Source of the DNA: GCA-002282575 sp964646525
GTDB lineage: Bacteria > Pseudomonadota > Gammaproteobacteria > Thiomicrospirales > Thiomicrospiraceae
Length of the DNA stretch: 34,895 nucleotides
Direction: 5' to 3'
Assembly (NCBI GenBank): GCA_964646525.1
Contig: CAZYER010000014.1
Coordinates: 1-34,895, forward strand
Shown here: positions 7,575-16,732 of the stretch, piece after piece
Layout of the letters: the number at the start of each line of letters is the position of its first letter
How positions within the stretch are numbered: the first letter of the stretch is position 1
Made by a program: the position numbers and the translations under genes
Notes under the pieces: generated by a model
Database searches by the model: none
What the model saw: only the letters and a program-made list of their open reading frames with translations
Told to the model about the DNA's origin: nothing

Positions 7575-8969
7575 TTAACCCTCTTGCACTGTCATGACTT
7601 GACCTAAACGCGCCAACATGGCTTCACTGCCGATGAGTTGCCAGAGTTTAGCCATTTCAGGACCGTCATGACGAGCCGTCATTAGTAAACGCAATGGTAA
7701 GAACAAAGCTTTACCCTTAGCACCACTGGCAGCTTTAACTGCATCAATCATCTCGGCATAGCTAACTTGAACATTAGCTTCTACCGCTGTGAGGAAAGCC
7801 GATCCTGCGCCAGCAATGGTTGCTTCGGTTTCACTATCAAAGGCTAAGGGACTAAATAAAATCTTTGCCCAAGTGAGCGCATCTTGCGGGAATACTGTAT
7901 TCGGACGAATGGCTTCAATAAAAGCAGATTGTTTTGCACTGGGTACCAATGCACGGGTTTCGTCACCAATCCATTCCCACCAGCTGGCATCATCCATGCG
8001 CATCACCGCTTCTTTTTGCCAGTAGTGCAATTGCGCTTCATCAAAACGTGCTGGTGCCGAACCACAATTTTCGACCTTAAAGTTAGCACCCAACTCGCTC
8101 GGTGTCATGTAGGCTGGGTTTTCGTAGTAATGTCCCAAGCGTGCCATATAATTCAGCACCGCATCGGGGCGGAAACCCTCGCTCTGCATTTGGCGGATAT
8201 TACGACTGCCATTACGCTTCGATAAGGGCGCACCATCCGTACCCAAAATCAAATTCATATGTCCATACTGCGGAATGGGCAGACCCAAAGCTTTGAGCAT
8301 CATAATTTGACGTGGCGTGTTGGTTAAATGGTCTTCACCACGCAATACATGGGTAATGCCCATTAAAGCATCATCAATGGCATTACAGAAGAAAAAGGCA
8401 GGTGAGCCATCACCACGAGCAATGATAAAGTCACCAATATCATCGGTTTTGAAGCGTTGTTTGCCTTTCACCATGTCATCAAAAACCACCTCGTCACCTT
8501 TAGGCACACGGAAGCGCAAGGTAAACGGCTGACCTTCGGCTTTGCGTTGTGCCACTTGCTCGGGTGTTAAATTGGCATGACGACCATCATAACGAGGTGG
8601 CAAGCCAGCTTGCGCTTGCATTTTGCGCATCACTTCCAGTTCCACAGGCGTGCAGAAGCAGGGATAAACCATGCCCATGTCTTGCAGCTTTTGATAATAC
8701 TCGGCATAAATCGCATCGCGCTGCGATTGCCAGTAAGGACCATTACCCTTATCCGCATCGGGACCTTCTTGCCAAGGCATGTCTAACCATAGCAAATCTT
8801 CACGCAAGGCATCGACATACTCTTCGCGTGAGCGTTCCGCATCGGTATCCTCGATACGCAACACAAAATCACCACCAGCCGCTTGTGCGGCAAGGTAACT
8901 AAATAAAGCAGTACGGGCGTTACCCATGTGAATGTAGCCAGTCGGTGAAGGCGCAAAACGTGTTTTCAT
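7575..8969 (-). CDS. gltX: glutamyl-tRNA synthetase (non-canonical signature variants)
   Basis: A class I synthetase for tRNA-Glu, 464 residues, full length. The N-terminal catalytic motif is APSPTGYIHMGNARTALF with HMGN (14-17) in place of HIGH. The second signature is LSKRNG near 248-252, the Glu-type form of KMSKS. The zinc finger of E. coli GluRS is only half kept: CFC is present, but the second pair is reduced to YDGRHA with no Cys. Because some proteobacteria carry two GluRS with different tRNA preferences, this could be the sole enzyme or a second copy; the window does not tell. It lies 87 bases after serS and 5 bases before cysS. Confidence 0.93.
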   Translation of the reverse strand: MKTRFAPSPTGYIHMGNARTALFSYLAAQAAGGDFVLRIEDTDAERSREEYVDALREDLLWLDMPWQEGPDADKGNGPYWQSQRDAIYAEYYQKLQDMGMVYPCFCTPVELEVMRKMQAQAGLPPRYDGRHANLTPEQVAQRKAEGQPFTLRFRVPKGDEVVFDDMVKGKQRFKTDDIGDFIIARGDGSPAFFFCNAIDDALMGITHVLRGEDHLTNTPRQIMMLKALGLPIPQYGHMNLILGTDGAPLSKRNGSRNIRQMQSEGFRPDAVLNYMARLGHYYENPAYMTPSELGANFKVENCGSAPARFDEAQLHYWQKEAVMRMDDASWWEWIGDETRALVPSAKQSAFIEAIRPNTVFPQDALTWAKILFSPLAFDSETEATIAGAGSAFLTAVEANVQVSYAEMIDAVKAASGAKGKALFLPLRLLMTARHDGPEMAKLWQLIGSEAMLARLGQVMTVQEG

Positions 8970-8991
8970 TGTTTAATTCTTTCTTTTTAAT

Positions 8992-9057
8992 AGTGAGGGG
9001 TGAAGCGTAAGGAGTGAGGTGTTAGGTTTTGCTTGTTTTAGCTCCTCACCCCTCACT
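8992..9057. repeat. palindromic intergenic element between serS and gltX
   Basis: AGTGAGGGGTGA (8992-9003) and TCACCCCTCACT (9046-9057) form a perfect 12-base inverted repeat. Inside, GGAGTGAGG (9011-9019) is a further partial copy of the outer arm. The right arm reaches the first base of the serS stop codon. A transcript could fold into a long stem directly after serS, so it may act as a processing, stabilising or attenuation site. It lacks a proper T run. Its G/A-rich arms with internal near-repeats look like a dispersed intergenic repeat, which one window cannot prove. Confidence 0.75.
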
Positions 9058-10337
9058 TAAATACTTTCAACGCCGCCTAAATAAGGACGTAAAGCAACTG
9101 GAATACGCACGCTACCATCGGCTTGTTGGCCATTTTCTAGTAAGGCTACCCAGGTGCGACCCACAGCTAGCCCAGAACCATTAAGGGTGTGCAACAATTG
9201 CGGCTTGCCATCTTTCGCTTTGAAACGTGCTTGCAAACGACGAGATTGGAAGTCTTCAAAATTAGAACAGGAAGAAATCTCACGGTACTTATCTTGTCCT
9301 GGCAGCCACACCTCTAAATCGTAGGTTTTAGCGGCTGAAAAGCCCATATCCCCAGCGCACAACAACATTTTGCGATAAGGCAATTCTAGTAGTTGCAAAA
9401 TTTTCTCAGCGTGCCCAGTCAGCTCCTCTAAGGCATCGTAAGAGGCATCGGGATGGACAAACTGCACCATTTCCACTTTTTCAAACTGATGCTGACGGAT
9501 TAAACCACGAGTGTCACGACCTGCAGAACCCGCTTCGGATCGGAAGCAAGGCGTATGCGCGGTATAGCGAATGGGTAAATCAGTATCAGCAACAATTTCA
9601 TCACGCAATAGGTTGGTCACAGGTACCTCGGCAGTAGGAATCAGGTAAAACTGACGGCTATCTCCCTCGCCCATATTAATTTTGAATAAGTCTTCTTCAA
9701 ACTTGGGTAGCTGACCAGTGCCACGCATCGAATCGGCATTGACTAAGTAAGGCACATAAGTTTCTGTGTAACCATGATGTAGGGTATGTTGATCAAGCAT
9801 GAACTGAATCAAGGCACGATGCAAACGCGCACCCGCACCTTTCATCACCGAAAAGCGAGAGCCAGTGACTTTAGTGGCTTCTTCGTTGTTTAACCAGCCT
9901 CTGGCTTCGGCTAGGGCAACGTGGTCTTGCACATCAAAATCATAGCGTTTGGGTGTTCCCCAACGACTCACTTCGACATTGTCTTCCTCGCCTTTACCCA
10001 TAGGTACGCTATCGTGTGGAATATTGGGAATGGCTAAAAGTAATTCAGAAATTTGCGCATCAACTTGGGCAAAAGCCGCTTCAGCGGCTTTCATTTGTTC
10101 GCCCAAATGTTCAACAGCAGCTAATAAAGGCGCTATATCTTCGCCTTTCGCTTTTGCCATACCAATCGCTTTCGACTTGCTATTACGCACGGCTTGGCAG
10201 TCTTGTAGCGTTTTCTGTAATTGTTTACGCTGTTCCTCTAAGGCAGTAAAAGCCACAGAATTTAACGTTATTTGGCGTTTCGCCAAACCAGCAGCAACAC
10301 CGTCTAAATCGGTGCGAAAGCGTTTCACATCTAACAT
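9057..10337 (-). CDS. serS: seryl-tRNA synthetase
   Basis: A class II synthetase charging tRNA-Ser (and tRNA-Sec where present); 426 residues, full length. Residues 1-110 form the tRNA-binding coiled-coil arm (for example ALEEQRKQLQKTLQDCQAV). Motif 2 is seen as FRSEAGSAGRDTRGLIRQHQ and motif 3 as NGSGLAVGRTWVALLENGQQ, before the usual PLxPYLGG-type end (LRPYLGGVESI). AAGGA lies 7 bases before the ATG. An extended -10 about 28 bases upstream makes this the first gene of the serS-gltX-cysS unit. Confidence 0.97.
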   Translation of the reverse strand: MLDVKRFRTDLDGVAAGLAKRQITLNSVAFTALEEQRKQLQKTLQDCQAVRNSKSKAIGMAKAKGEDIAPLLAAVEHLGEQMKAAEAAFAQVDAQISELLLAIPNIPHDSVPMGKGEEDNVEVSRWGTPKRYDFDVQDHVALAEARGWLNNEEATKVTGSRFSVMKGAGARLHRALIQFMLDQHTLHHGYTETYVPYLVNADSMRGTGQLPKFEEDLFKINMGEGDSRQFYLIPTAEVPVTNLLRDEIVADTDLPIRYTAHTPCFRSEAGSAGRDTRGLIRQHQFEKVEMVQFVHPDASYDALEELTGHAEKILQLLELPYRKMLLCAGDMGFSAAKTYDLEVWLPGQDKYREISSCSNFEDFQSRRLQARFKAKDGKPQLLHTLNGSGLAVGRTWVALLENGQQADGSVRIPVALRPYLGGVESI

Positions 10338-10364
10338 AATCTTTCCTTGAGGTCGAATGGGTCA

Positions 10365-10373
10365 ATTATAGCA
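10365..10373 (-). promoter_or_regulatory. extended -10 promoter for the serS operon
   Basis: On the minus strand the sequence reads TGCTATAAT, a consensus TATAAT with the extended-10 TG one base upstream. No good -35 is present, which fits an extended-10 promoter. The predicted start gives a leader of about 20 bases before serS. Confidence 0.6.
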
Positions 10374-10473
10374 AAATCATGGATTGATTAGGCGAAAAGA
10401 GGTTATAGCTATCCCCTTTGCTTGTCGACACTGTGTTGGTTTTACTTTATGATTTGAAATATGAAACATACCC

Positions 10474-11136
10474 ATGAGAAACATAATGAATGACTTAATG
10501 CTAACGCTCGCTATTTGGACGATTCCCGTGTTGTTGGCTATTACCCTACATGAAGTTGCTCATGGCTGGGCGGCTTTGGCTTTTGGTGATCGAACCGCAC
10601 AACTGTTAGGAAGGCTGAGTTTAAATCCCCTCAAACACGTCGATCCTGTCGGCACGGTGGCTGTGCCCTTGTCTCTGCTATTAATGAGTTGGCTAATGGG
10701 AAGCCAGCCTTTTTTATTTGGTTGGGCTAAACCTGTGCCTGTCTCGATGCAAAATCTTGCACACCCTAAACGCGACATGGCTTGGGTTGCCATTGCAGGT
10801 CCTGCTAGTAATTTTGTACAGGCCATCGGCTGGGCGTTATTACTCACTGTGTCAATCGGCAGTGCAACAGAATGGTTACATAGCATGGCCATTGCGGGCA
10901 TCAGCATCAACCTCATTTTAATTGCATTGAATTTACTCCCTATTCCCCCACTTGATGGCAGTCGCGTGTTAACCGCTTTTTTACCTAATCAACTGGGCTG
11001 GCAATATAATCGCTTAGAGCCTTATGGACTGCTCATTTTGATTGGCTTAATGGTGATGGGTTGGTTAACTCCATTAATCATGCCCTTATTTACGCTTTTC
11101 AAAGGACTGGTGTTAGGGATTGTCGGGCTAGCTTGA
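10474..11136 (+). CDS. site-2 protease family (M50) membrane zinc metalloprotease
   Basis: A 220-residue membrane protein of the compact M50 type that lacks a PDZ domain. HEVAH (26-30) supplies two zinc ligands and the catalytic Glu inside the first transmembrane segment. The third ligand is the Asp in NLLPIPPLDGSRVL near the C-terminus. GWAKPVPV and AGPASNF are further family landmarks. Members cleave within membranes, but the substrates of this short type are generally unknown. The start may be ATG 10474 or ATG 10486; neither has a strong ribosome binding site. A D-lactate dehydrogenase gene begins 37 bases downstream in the same direction. Confidence 0.9.
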   Translation: MRNIMNDLMLTLAIWTIPVLLAITLHEVAHGWAALAFGDRTAQLLGRLSLNPLKHVDPVGTVAVPLSLLLMSWLMGSQPFLFGWAKPVPVSMQNLAHPKRDMAWVAIAGPASNFVQAIGWALLLTVSIGSATEWLHSMAIAGISINLILIALNLLPIPPLDGSRVLTAFLPNQLGWQYNRLEPYGLLILIGLMVMGWLTPLIMPLFTLFKGLVLGIVGLA

Positions 11137-11173
11137 TGTATTTTCTAGAACACACAACGGTAGGATAAGTAAG

Positions 11174-11300
11174 ATGAATGTGGCTGTCTTTAGTACGCAA
11201 GAATTTGATCAGGTTTATTTAACTCAAGCAGATCAACAATTGGCTATTTCATGGCGTTGGCTTAATGAATCACTGACACCAGAAACGGCATACTTAGCAA
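11174..11300 (+). CDS. ldhA: D-lactate dehydrogenase (2-hydroxyacid dehydrogenase), N-terminal fragment cut by assembly gap
   Basis: Only 42 codons are visible before the N run. The sequence MNVAVFSTQEFD, followed by YL and then LTPETAYLA, matches the start of the LdhA-type D-lactate dehydrogenases (MK-AVFST--YD-, then LT--TA-LA), which reduce pyruvate to D-lactate with NADH. The family is about 330 residues, so some 290 codons are missing. These should lie in the gap, whose 100 N are a placeholder. The frame is intact up to the gap and nothing shows a true pseudogene. The NAD-binding and catalytic parts are not visible. Confidence 0.7.
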
Positions 11301-11400
11301 NNNNNNNNNNNNNNNNNNNNNNNNNNNNNNNNNNNNNNNNNNNNNNNNNNNNNNNNNNNNNNNNNNNNNNNNNNNNNNNNNNNNNNNNNNNNNNNNNNNN
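11301..11400. other. assembly gap (100 N)
   Basis: Exactly 100 N, the usual placeholder for a gap of unknown size. The same 9 bases, ACTTAGCAA, end the left contig (11292-11300) and begin the right one (11401-11409). The gap interrupts the dehydrogenase gene and hides the very end of hrpA. Confidence 0.98.
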
Positions 11401-14400
11401 ACTTAGCAACTGTTGCAGGCGTTTAAGGGAAGCTGCTCCTTTTTGCGCATGCGGCTGAGCAAAAATCATCACCCATAACTCGGTTGCCATGGTTTGAATG
11501 TGCGCAAAGCGTTCGGGCTGATGTTGCGCAATACCTCGCTGTATCGCTTGTTGCACACAATCCTCAACCGCTTCGTATTCGATCATACGGCGTTCATCAA
11601 GCGGTAAATTTTCACTGATTTTTTCCAGCCGATAAGCCGCGGCTTTGAGATAACGTGATCTATCTCTCCAGCCATTTTCAGGCATAGTTAAGACAAAACT
11701 GGCGGTCAATTGCGCTTGTATAAAAGCGCGCGTATGTTCAATACTGGTTTGCCGTGTTGGTGAAGCTAATTTGTCACACAAAGCAAGACATTGCTGACCT
11801 TGTTGTAGCAGTTGTTGCGTTTGCAAGGCGTAATCACGTACTTGCCCCGTAAGCTTTAAGCGGACACTGGAGACGGTAGCATCAAAATCTGACTTGCTTC
11901 GCACGCTAGCAGCAAGTGGAGATAAATCTTGAATGCCTCTTTCAATCAGTTGTTCAACCAAATCAGCACAGGTACGTTGCCAACGCGCCCAGGGCAAACA
12001 CAAGCCTTGATGCTTCAGCCACTCTTTACGAATACCGGCAACAGGTTGAGTTAAAGCGCATTTAATGAGACGACGCACCCCAGCCGCATGGGCTTTATCT
12101 GCTTCTTGTTGTGAGGGTAAGGGTGCCAAAATCACCCCTTCACTCGCCAGCGTTAAGGCCAACCATGCCTGACCACCACCAGCTACTTTTTGCATTAAGG
12201 CAAGCGTTTCCCAAACCCATGTGGTCACTTCACCCGTTTCAGTCTCAGTGGATTCAGTAAATGCTGTCTGCTCTCGTAATGCTTCTCTGGCTTGCTCGGC
12301 AAAACGCTGTTGTAATGCGTTTAAATCACGACTGCTAGCGAGCACTTTTTGGTCGCTTCCCCGCAATTCAATTCTAGGTGATAAATGTGCTGGATAAACA
12401 ATGCCTTGCCAGTGCTCTGGTGTAATCAACTGCTTGGCTTGTTGACTGAGCTGTTGTGCCAGCAACACATCAAAGGGTAAATGGGTTTTCCCCTGCAAGG
12501 AATCTGCGGCTATTTGTGCTTGCTCTGCTGCAGGCTGTAAGCGCACACGCAAAGACTTAGGCAAAAAGCGTATCACGGCTTCGATTTTCTGAGGCAATAA
12601 ACCAGGTACCAGTCTGGCTAAACTATCCTGAGTCAACAAGGGCAGCTGGGCTAACTGAATTTTGACAGTCATACCATCATCGTCATCACCAGGCGCAAAT
12701 TTATAACTGAGTGGCAGACTTAATTTATTAGCCAAACGCAGACGATTGGGAAAATCTTGTACCGCATCCACTTCTTTGCGAAAGACGTCTTCGCGTGTCA
12801 TCACCAATTGCGACAGCCGTTCGTCGTCCGCTTTCAACCAGCGATCCAAATCAACGACGCGACAGATCTTAGCAGGCAAACGAGATAGGTAAAAATCGGC
12901 TAAGACCTCATCATCAACCAAAATATCACTTCGACGGGTTTTGTCTTCCCAATCCAAGGCCTCATCCATCAATGCTTGGTTTTTCGCTAAAAATGGCCAT
13001 TTGGCATTCACTTCTCCGGCAACCAATCCTTCCCTTACAAAGAGGTTACGTGCTTCCTCAGGATCTAGCTTACCAAAATCAGTAGGACGGTCTGCCGCAA
13101 TCACCAACCCATAAAGACTGAGCGTTTCTTTCGCCAATACTCTTCCCTGTTTTTTTGACCAATAGGGCGAATGTACTTGGCGTTTTAGCACATGAGCCGC
13201 CAGATTTTCTAACCAGCGTACATCAATTTCGGCAACAATACGCGCCCAAGTTCGACTGGTTTCTAACCATTCAAAAGCCATGATCCATTTGCTTTGTCGT
13301 TTCGCGAGCACAGAAGAAGGATGAATGGCAAGTTGAACACCACGAGCGCCTTGATAGAGTCGCGTGCGCTCATCACGCAGCGCGACTTGCCCTAACAAGC
13401 CCGTGAGTAAGGTCCGATGCAAGTTATAAGCAAGCTGGTCACTAAAATGCGGTTCAGTTGTTGCATCTTTTTCTGACGCTTCTTTGCTGGCTAACGGATT
13501 GAGTGTCCATTTCAGTTCACTGACGCTTTGATGTAACTGTGAAACCAATTCATGCCATTCACGCATGCGTCTCCCCGACACATAGTGTTTTTGACACCAG
13601 TTTTTGAGCTTATTTTTAGTTGTGTGCTTGCGTTGTTCTTCGTAGGCTTGCCATAAATTGAGCAAGGACAGAAAGTCAGAACGGCTATCATCGAATAGAC
13701 GATGTTTTTCACGCGCCGCTTGCTGCTTATCCGCAGGCGTTTCGCGTGGGTCTTGTAAGGATAAAACACCCGCCAAGACACAGGCTTCACTCAACACCCC
13801 TTCCTGTTGCGCCGCCACTAACACACGCCCTAAACGAGGGTCTAGTGGCAGTTTGGATAAGGTTTGACCTAGCTTGGTTAAGTTACCTTTATCATCAATG
13901 GCCTGTAATTCTTCTAATAAGCGGTAGCCATCATTAATCAGCTTATTCGCAGGCGGATCAATTAATGGGAAGGTTTCTAAATTACCTAGCCCTTGCGCTT
14001 GCATTTGTAACATCACGCTGGCTAGATTAGAGCGTTGCATTTCAGGCTCGGTGAACGCTGGGCGACCCAGAAAATCTTCTTCACTATATAATCGAATACA
14101 CACCCCGGGAGCGACGCGTCCACAACGCCCTTTGCGCTGATTAGCAGATGCTTGCGCAATGGCTTCGATCGGTAGTCGTTGTACTTTATTACGCACCGAA
14201 TAGCGTTTAATACGTGCTAGGCCACTATCAATTACATGGCGAATACCCGGTACTGTCAGCGAGGTTTCAGCCACATTAGTCGCTAACACAATGCGTCTTG
14301 GCCCGCCGGTGCTGAAAATTTTCTGCTGATCAGCAAATGACTGGCGTGCATACAAAGGCAGAATATCGGTATTTTTTAAGCCTTCCAAACGCAAGGCTTC

Positions 14401-15312
14401 GGTGGCTTCACGAATATCCGCTTCCCCAGGTAGAAACACTAAAATATCGCCAAAAGGATCATGAGCAGTCAATTCTTCAACGGCACGCACAATCGCCACA
14501 TTCATATCGACTTCTTCATCATCGCTAATAGCCAATTCCATCAGCGGACGATAACGCACTTCGACGGGATAGGTTCGCCCTGACACCGAAATAATCGGCG
14601 CTCCGTTAAAGAACTGCGAAAAGCGTTCTAAATCAATGGTAGCGGAAGTCACAATCACTTTTAAGTCGGGGCGTTGTTCAATCAGTTGACGCAAATAGCC
14701 CAATAAAAAGTCGATATTCAGACTACGTTCATGGGCTTCATCAACAATAATGGTGTCGTATTCACTCAGGTGCTTATCACCCGTGACTTCAGCTAACAAC
14801 ATACCGTCGGTAAGCACTTTAATCGCGGTTTGTGCTGCAATTTGTTGGTGAAAACGTACTTTAACGCCGACCCACTCTCCCACTTTGGAATCCAGCTCTT
14901 CTGCCAAACGGCTTGCCACACTGCGTGCCGCCAAACGACGCGGTTGCGTAAGGGCAATACGTCCGAAAGCACCGCGACCTGCCAGCATCGCCAACTTGGG
15001 CAACTGGGTGGTTTTCCCCGAACCCGTTTCACCTGCCAGTACCACTACCTGATGTTGTTGAATAGATTGCACAATTTCGTCAGCACGTTGCACCACAGGT
15101 AAGCTCTCATCTAAGCGAATCTTATCCAAAGGCAAACTGCGTTTTATCGGTGATGATAAATTTTTTTGATGTTTTTTTGCTGTTACAGGTTGAAGCGGCT
15201 GAGTTTGTGACAATCGCTTTACTGGCATTTGTGGCGCTTCTGTCGGAGTCGTAGCAGCAGCGTTAACAGGATTTTTGACACCCCAACCCGCTTTTTCAAA
15301 GAGTTCTTTCAT
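11401..15312 (-). CDS. hrpA: ATP-dependent RNA helicase HrpA (DEAH box), 3' end at assembly gap
   Basis: A large DEAH/RHA helicase with 1304 visible residues (E. coli HrpA has 1300), so only a few C-terminal residues can be missing. Walker A is GETGSGKT (94-101), motif II DEAH (191-194), motif III SAT (223-225) and motif VI QRKGRCGRVAPG. The helicase-associated and OB-type regions follow, then the long HrpA-specific C-terminal domain ending in AASLKRLQQLLS. The first ~60 residues are low in conservation and rich in Pro, Thr and Lys. HrpA unwinds mRNA-containing substrates and in E. coli takes part in mRNA processing and ribosome rescue. It diverges from the persulfide dioxygenase gene. Confidence 0.95.
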
Positions 15313-15401
15313 AAATAACTTTAATTAGTAAATAGCTTTATTTTATTTCGGTAAACGCTTATATTATACAGACGATAACAAGATGAATCTGAGGATTAAC
15401 A

Positions 15402-16133
15402 ATGAGCCATTTTCGCACATCTTTGGCAATTCGCCAGCTGTTTGATTACGAAACTTGGACCTACACCTACTTAGTGTGGGATGAAGCGACCAAAGAAGGC
15501 GCACTCATTGATACGGTTCGGGAACAATACGAACGTGATTTGAACTTAGTGAAAGAGCTAGGATTGACCTTAAAATATACCCTAGATACCCATATTCACG
15601 CCGACCACATCACCGCCAATGGTTTATTACGTGATACCACAGGCGCTGAAATTATCATCCACAAAAACGCGGCGATTAGCTGTGCTGACCAACTGGTTAC
15701 AGATGGGCAAAAGTTTTATTTAGGCGAGCATGCCATCGAAGTCATGCACACCCCTGGTCATACCAATATGGACATCAGCTACAAAATTGAAGGCGCTGTT
15801 TTCACGGGCGATACCCTATTAGTGCGTGATTGTGGTCGTACCGACTTTCAATTAGGTGATACCGAGGCCATGTACAACTCGCTTCAACGCTTATTTGCTT
15901 TGCCAGAAGACACCATCGTTTTCCCAGGTCACGATTACAAAGGCTTTAGCTGTAGTACGATTGGTGAGGAGAAGCGTTTCAACGTCCGTGCAGGCGGAGG
16001 TAAGACCTTTGCTGAGTTTAAAGCCATTATGGATGCGATGAAACTACCCCCACCCCGTCGTCTAGCCATTTCAGTACCTGGTAACATGGTTTGCGGTAAA
16101 GTAGACGAGTCAATTGTGGCTGCTGCGTCATAA
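15402..16133 (+). CDS. persulfide dioxygenase (ETHE1-type metallo-beta-lactamase fold)
   Basis: A 243-residue MBL-fold protein. THIHADH (63-69) gives the metal site. HTPGHTNMD, FTGDTLLVRDCGRTDFQLGD and FPGHDYKG followed by CSTIGEEK are the signatures of ETHE1-like sulfur dioxygenases, which oxidise glutathione persulfide to sulfite with a mononuclear iron. These motifs separate it from glyoxalase II, which is encoded elsewhere in this window. TGAGGA lies 8 bases before the ATG. The product probably detoxifies persulfides formed during sulfide oxidation or cysteine breakdown. It ends at its own terminator. A fused rhodanese domain, found in some relatives, is absent. Confidence 0.9.
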   Translation: MSHFRTSLAIRQLFDYETWTYTYLVWDEATKEGALIDTVREQYERDLNLVKELGLTLKYTLDTHIHADHITANGLLRDTTGAEIIIHKNAAISCADQLVTDGQKFYLGEHAIEVMHTPGHTNMDISYKIEGAVFTGDTLLVRDCGRTDFQLGDTEAMYNSLQRLFALPEDTIVFPGHDYKGFSCSTIGEEKRFNVRAGGGKTFAEFKAIMDAMKLPPPRRLAISVPGNMVCGKVDESIVAAAS

Positions 16134-16158
16134 CACGAGAACAACCCCTCGTACCAAC

Positions 16159-16191
16159 AATAAAGGCGCTCAACATGAGCGCCTTTATTTT
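16159..16191. terminator. rho-independent terminator
   Basis: AATAAAGGCGCTCA (16159-16172) and TGAGCGCCTTTATT (16176-16189) form a perfect 14-base stem around a 3-base loop, followed by T residues. It ends the persulfide dioxygenase transcript and, read the other way, may serve the convergent SlyD-like gene. Confidence 0.9.
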
Positions 16192-16217
16192 ATGTGACAG
16201 CTTATATGGCGAATGTC

Positions 16218-16670
16218 TTATGATCCACTTTCAGTCATCAAGACACCGTCTTGCACGTCTAACACTTCGACATCAAAATGCAGTGTTTGACCCGCTAACG
16301 GATGATTCGCATCTAACTTAATGCCGTTTTCATTCATTTCGGTAATACGAAACAAGGCAACCCCATCGGGCAACTCGGTTTGCACTTGCATACCAATTTC
16401 CAGCTCCATGTCTTCAGGGAAATTATCTTTTTGCGCTAACAACAGCAATCCATGATTGTATTCACCATAGGCATCTTCAGGCGCAACGGCAACCTTGCCA
16501 GCAAAACCCACATCTTCGCCCGCTAAGAAAGCTTCTAATCCAGGAATAATATCACCATTACCATGAACATATTCTAATGGCTCGTAGCCGACAGAAGTGT
16601 CAATGACTTCGCCAGCATCATTTGTCAGCGTGTAATGCATCAAGACCACACACCCATTGCGAATTTTCAT
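16218..16670 (-). CDS. FKBP-type peptidyl-prolyl isomerase, SlyD-like
   Basis: A 150-residue SlyD-type isomerase. The FKBP domain is split by an insert-in-flap chaperone domain: GYEPLEYVHGNGDIIPGLE opens the active site, the insert runs from about VAPEDAYGEYNHG to DGVALFRI, and DANHPLAGQTLHFDVEVLDV closes the fold. The metal-binding His/Cys-rich tail of E. coli SlyD is absent, so this is a short SlyD. I place the start at ATG 16670, because AAGGA lies 7 bases upstream; the longer reading from TTG 16676 has no proper site. The role is likely general folding or metalloenzyme maturation. Confidence 0.92.
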   Translation of the reverse strand: MKIRNGCVVLMHYTLTNDAGEVIDTSVGYEPLEYVHGNGDIIPGLEAFLAGEDVGFAGKVAVAPEDAYGEYNHGLLLLAQKDNFPEDMELEIGMQVQTELPDGVALFRITEMNENGIKLDANHPLAGQTLHFDVEVLDVQDGVLMTESGS

Positions 16671-16732
16671 GAACAATTCCTTATTAATGTCTTAAAATAG
16701 ATCTTATATTATACAGAAGTTGTGAAATTTAC

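Noticed and set aside
8549..8902. 117-codon plus-strand frame opposite gltX, and similar frames opposite cysS, hrpA, res and the ABC genes
   Set aside because: They lie entirely antisense to well supported genes, and their products are rich in His, Arg and Cys without domain resemblance.
8992..9057. Reading the serS-gltX palindrome as a simple rho-independent terminator
   Set aside because: The arms are 42 bases apart and no T run follows in the direction of transcription; it is listed as a repeat instead.
11233..11300. Extension of hrpA through the N run into the ldhA-like segment
   Set aside because: The frame is open only because N codons are read as unknown residues. The bases left of the gap belong to a plus-strand dehydrogenase start.
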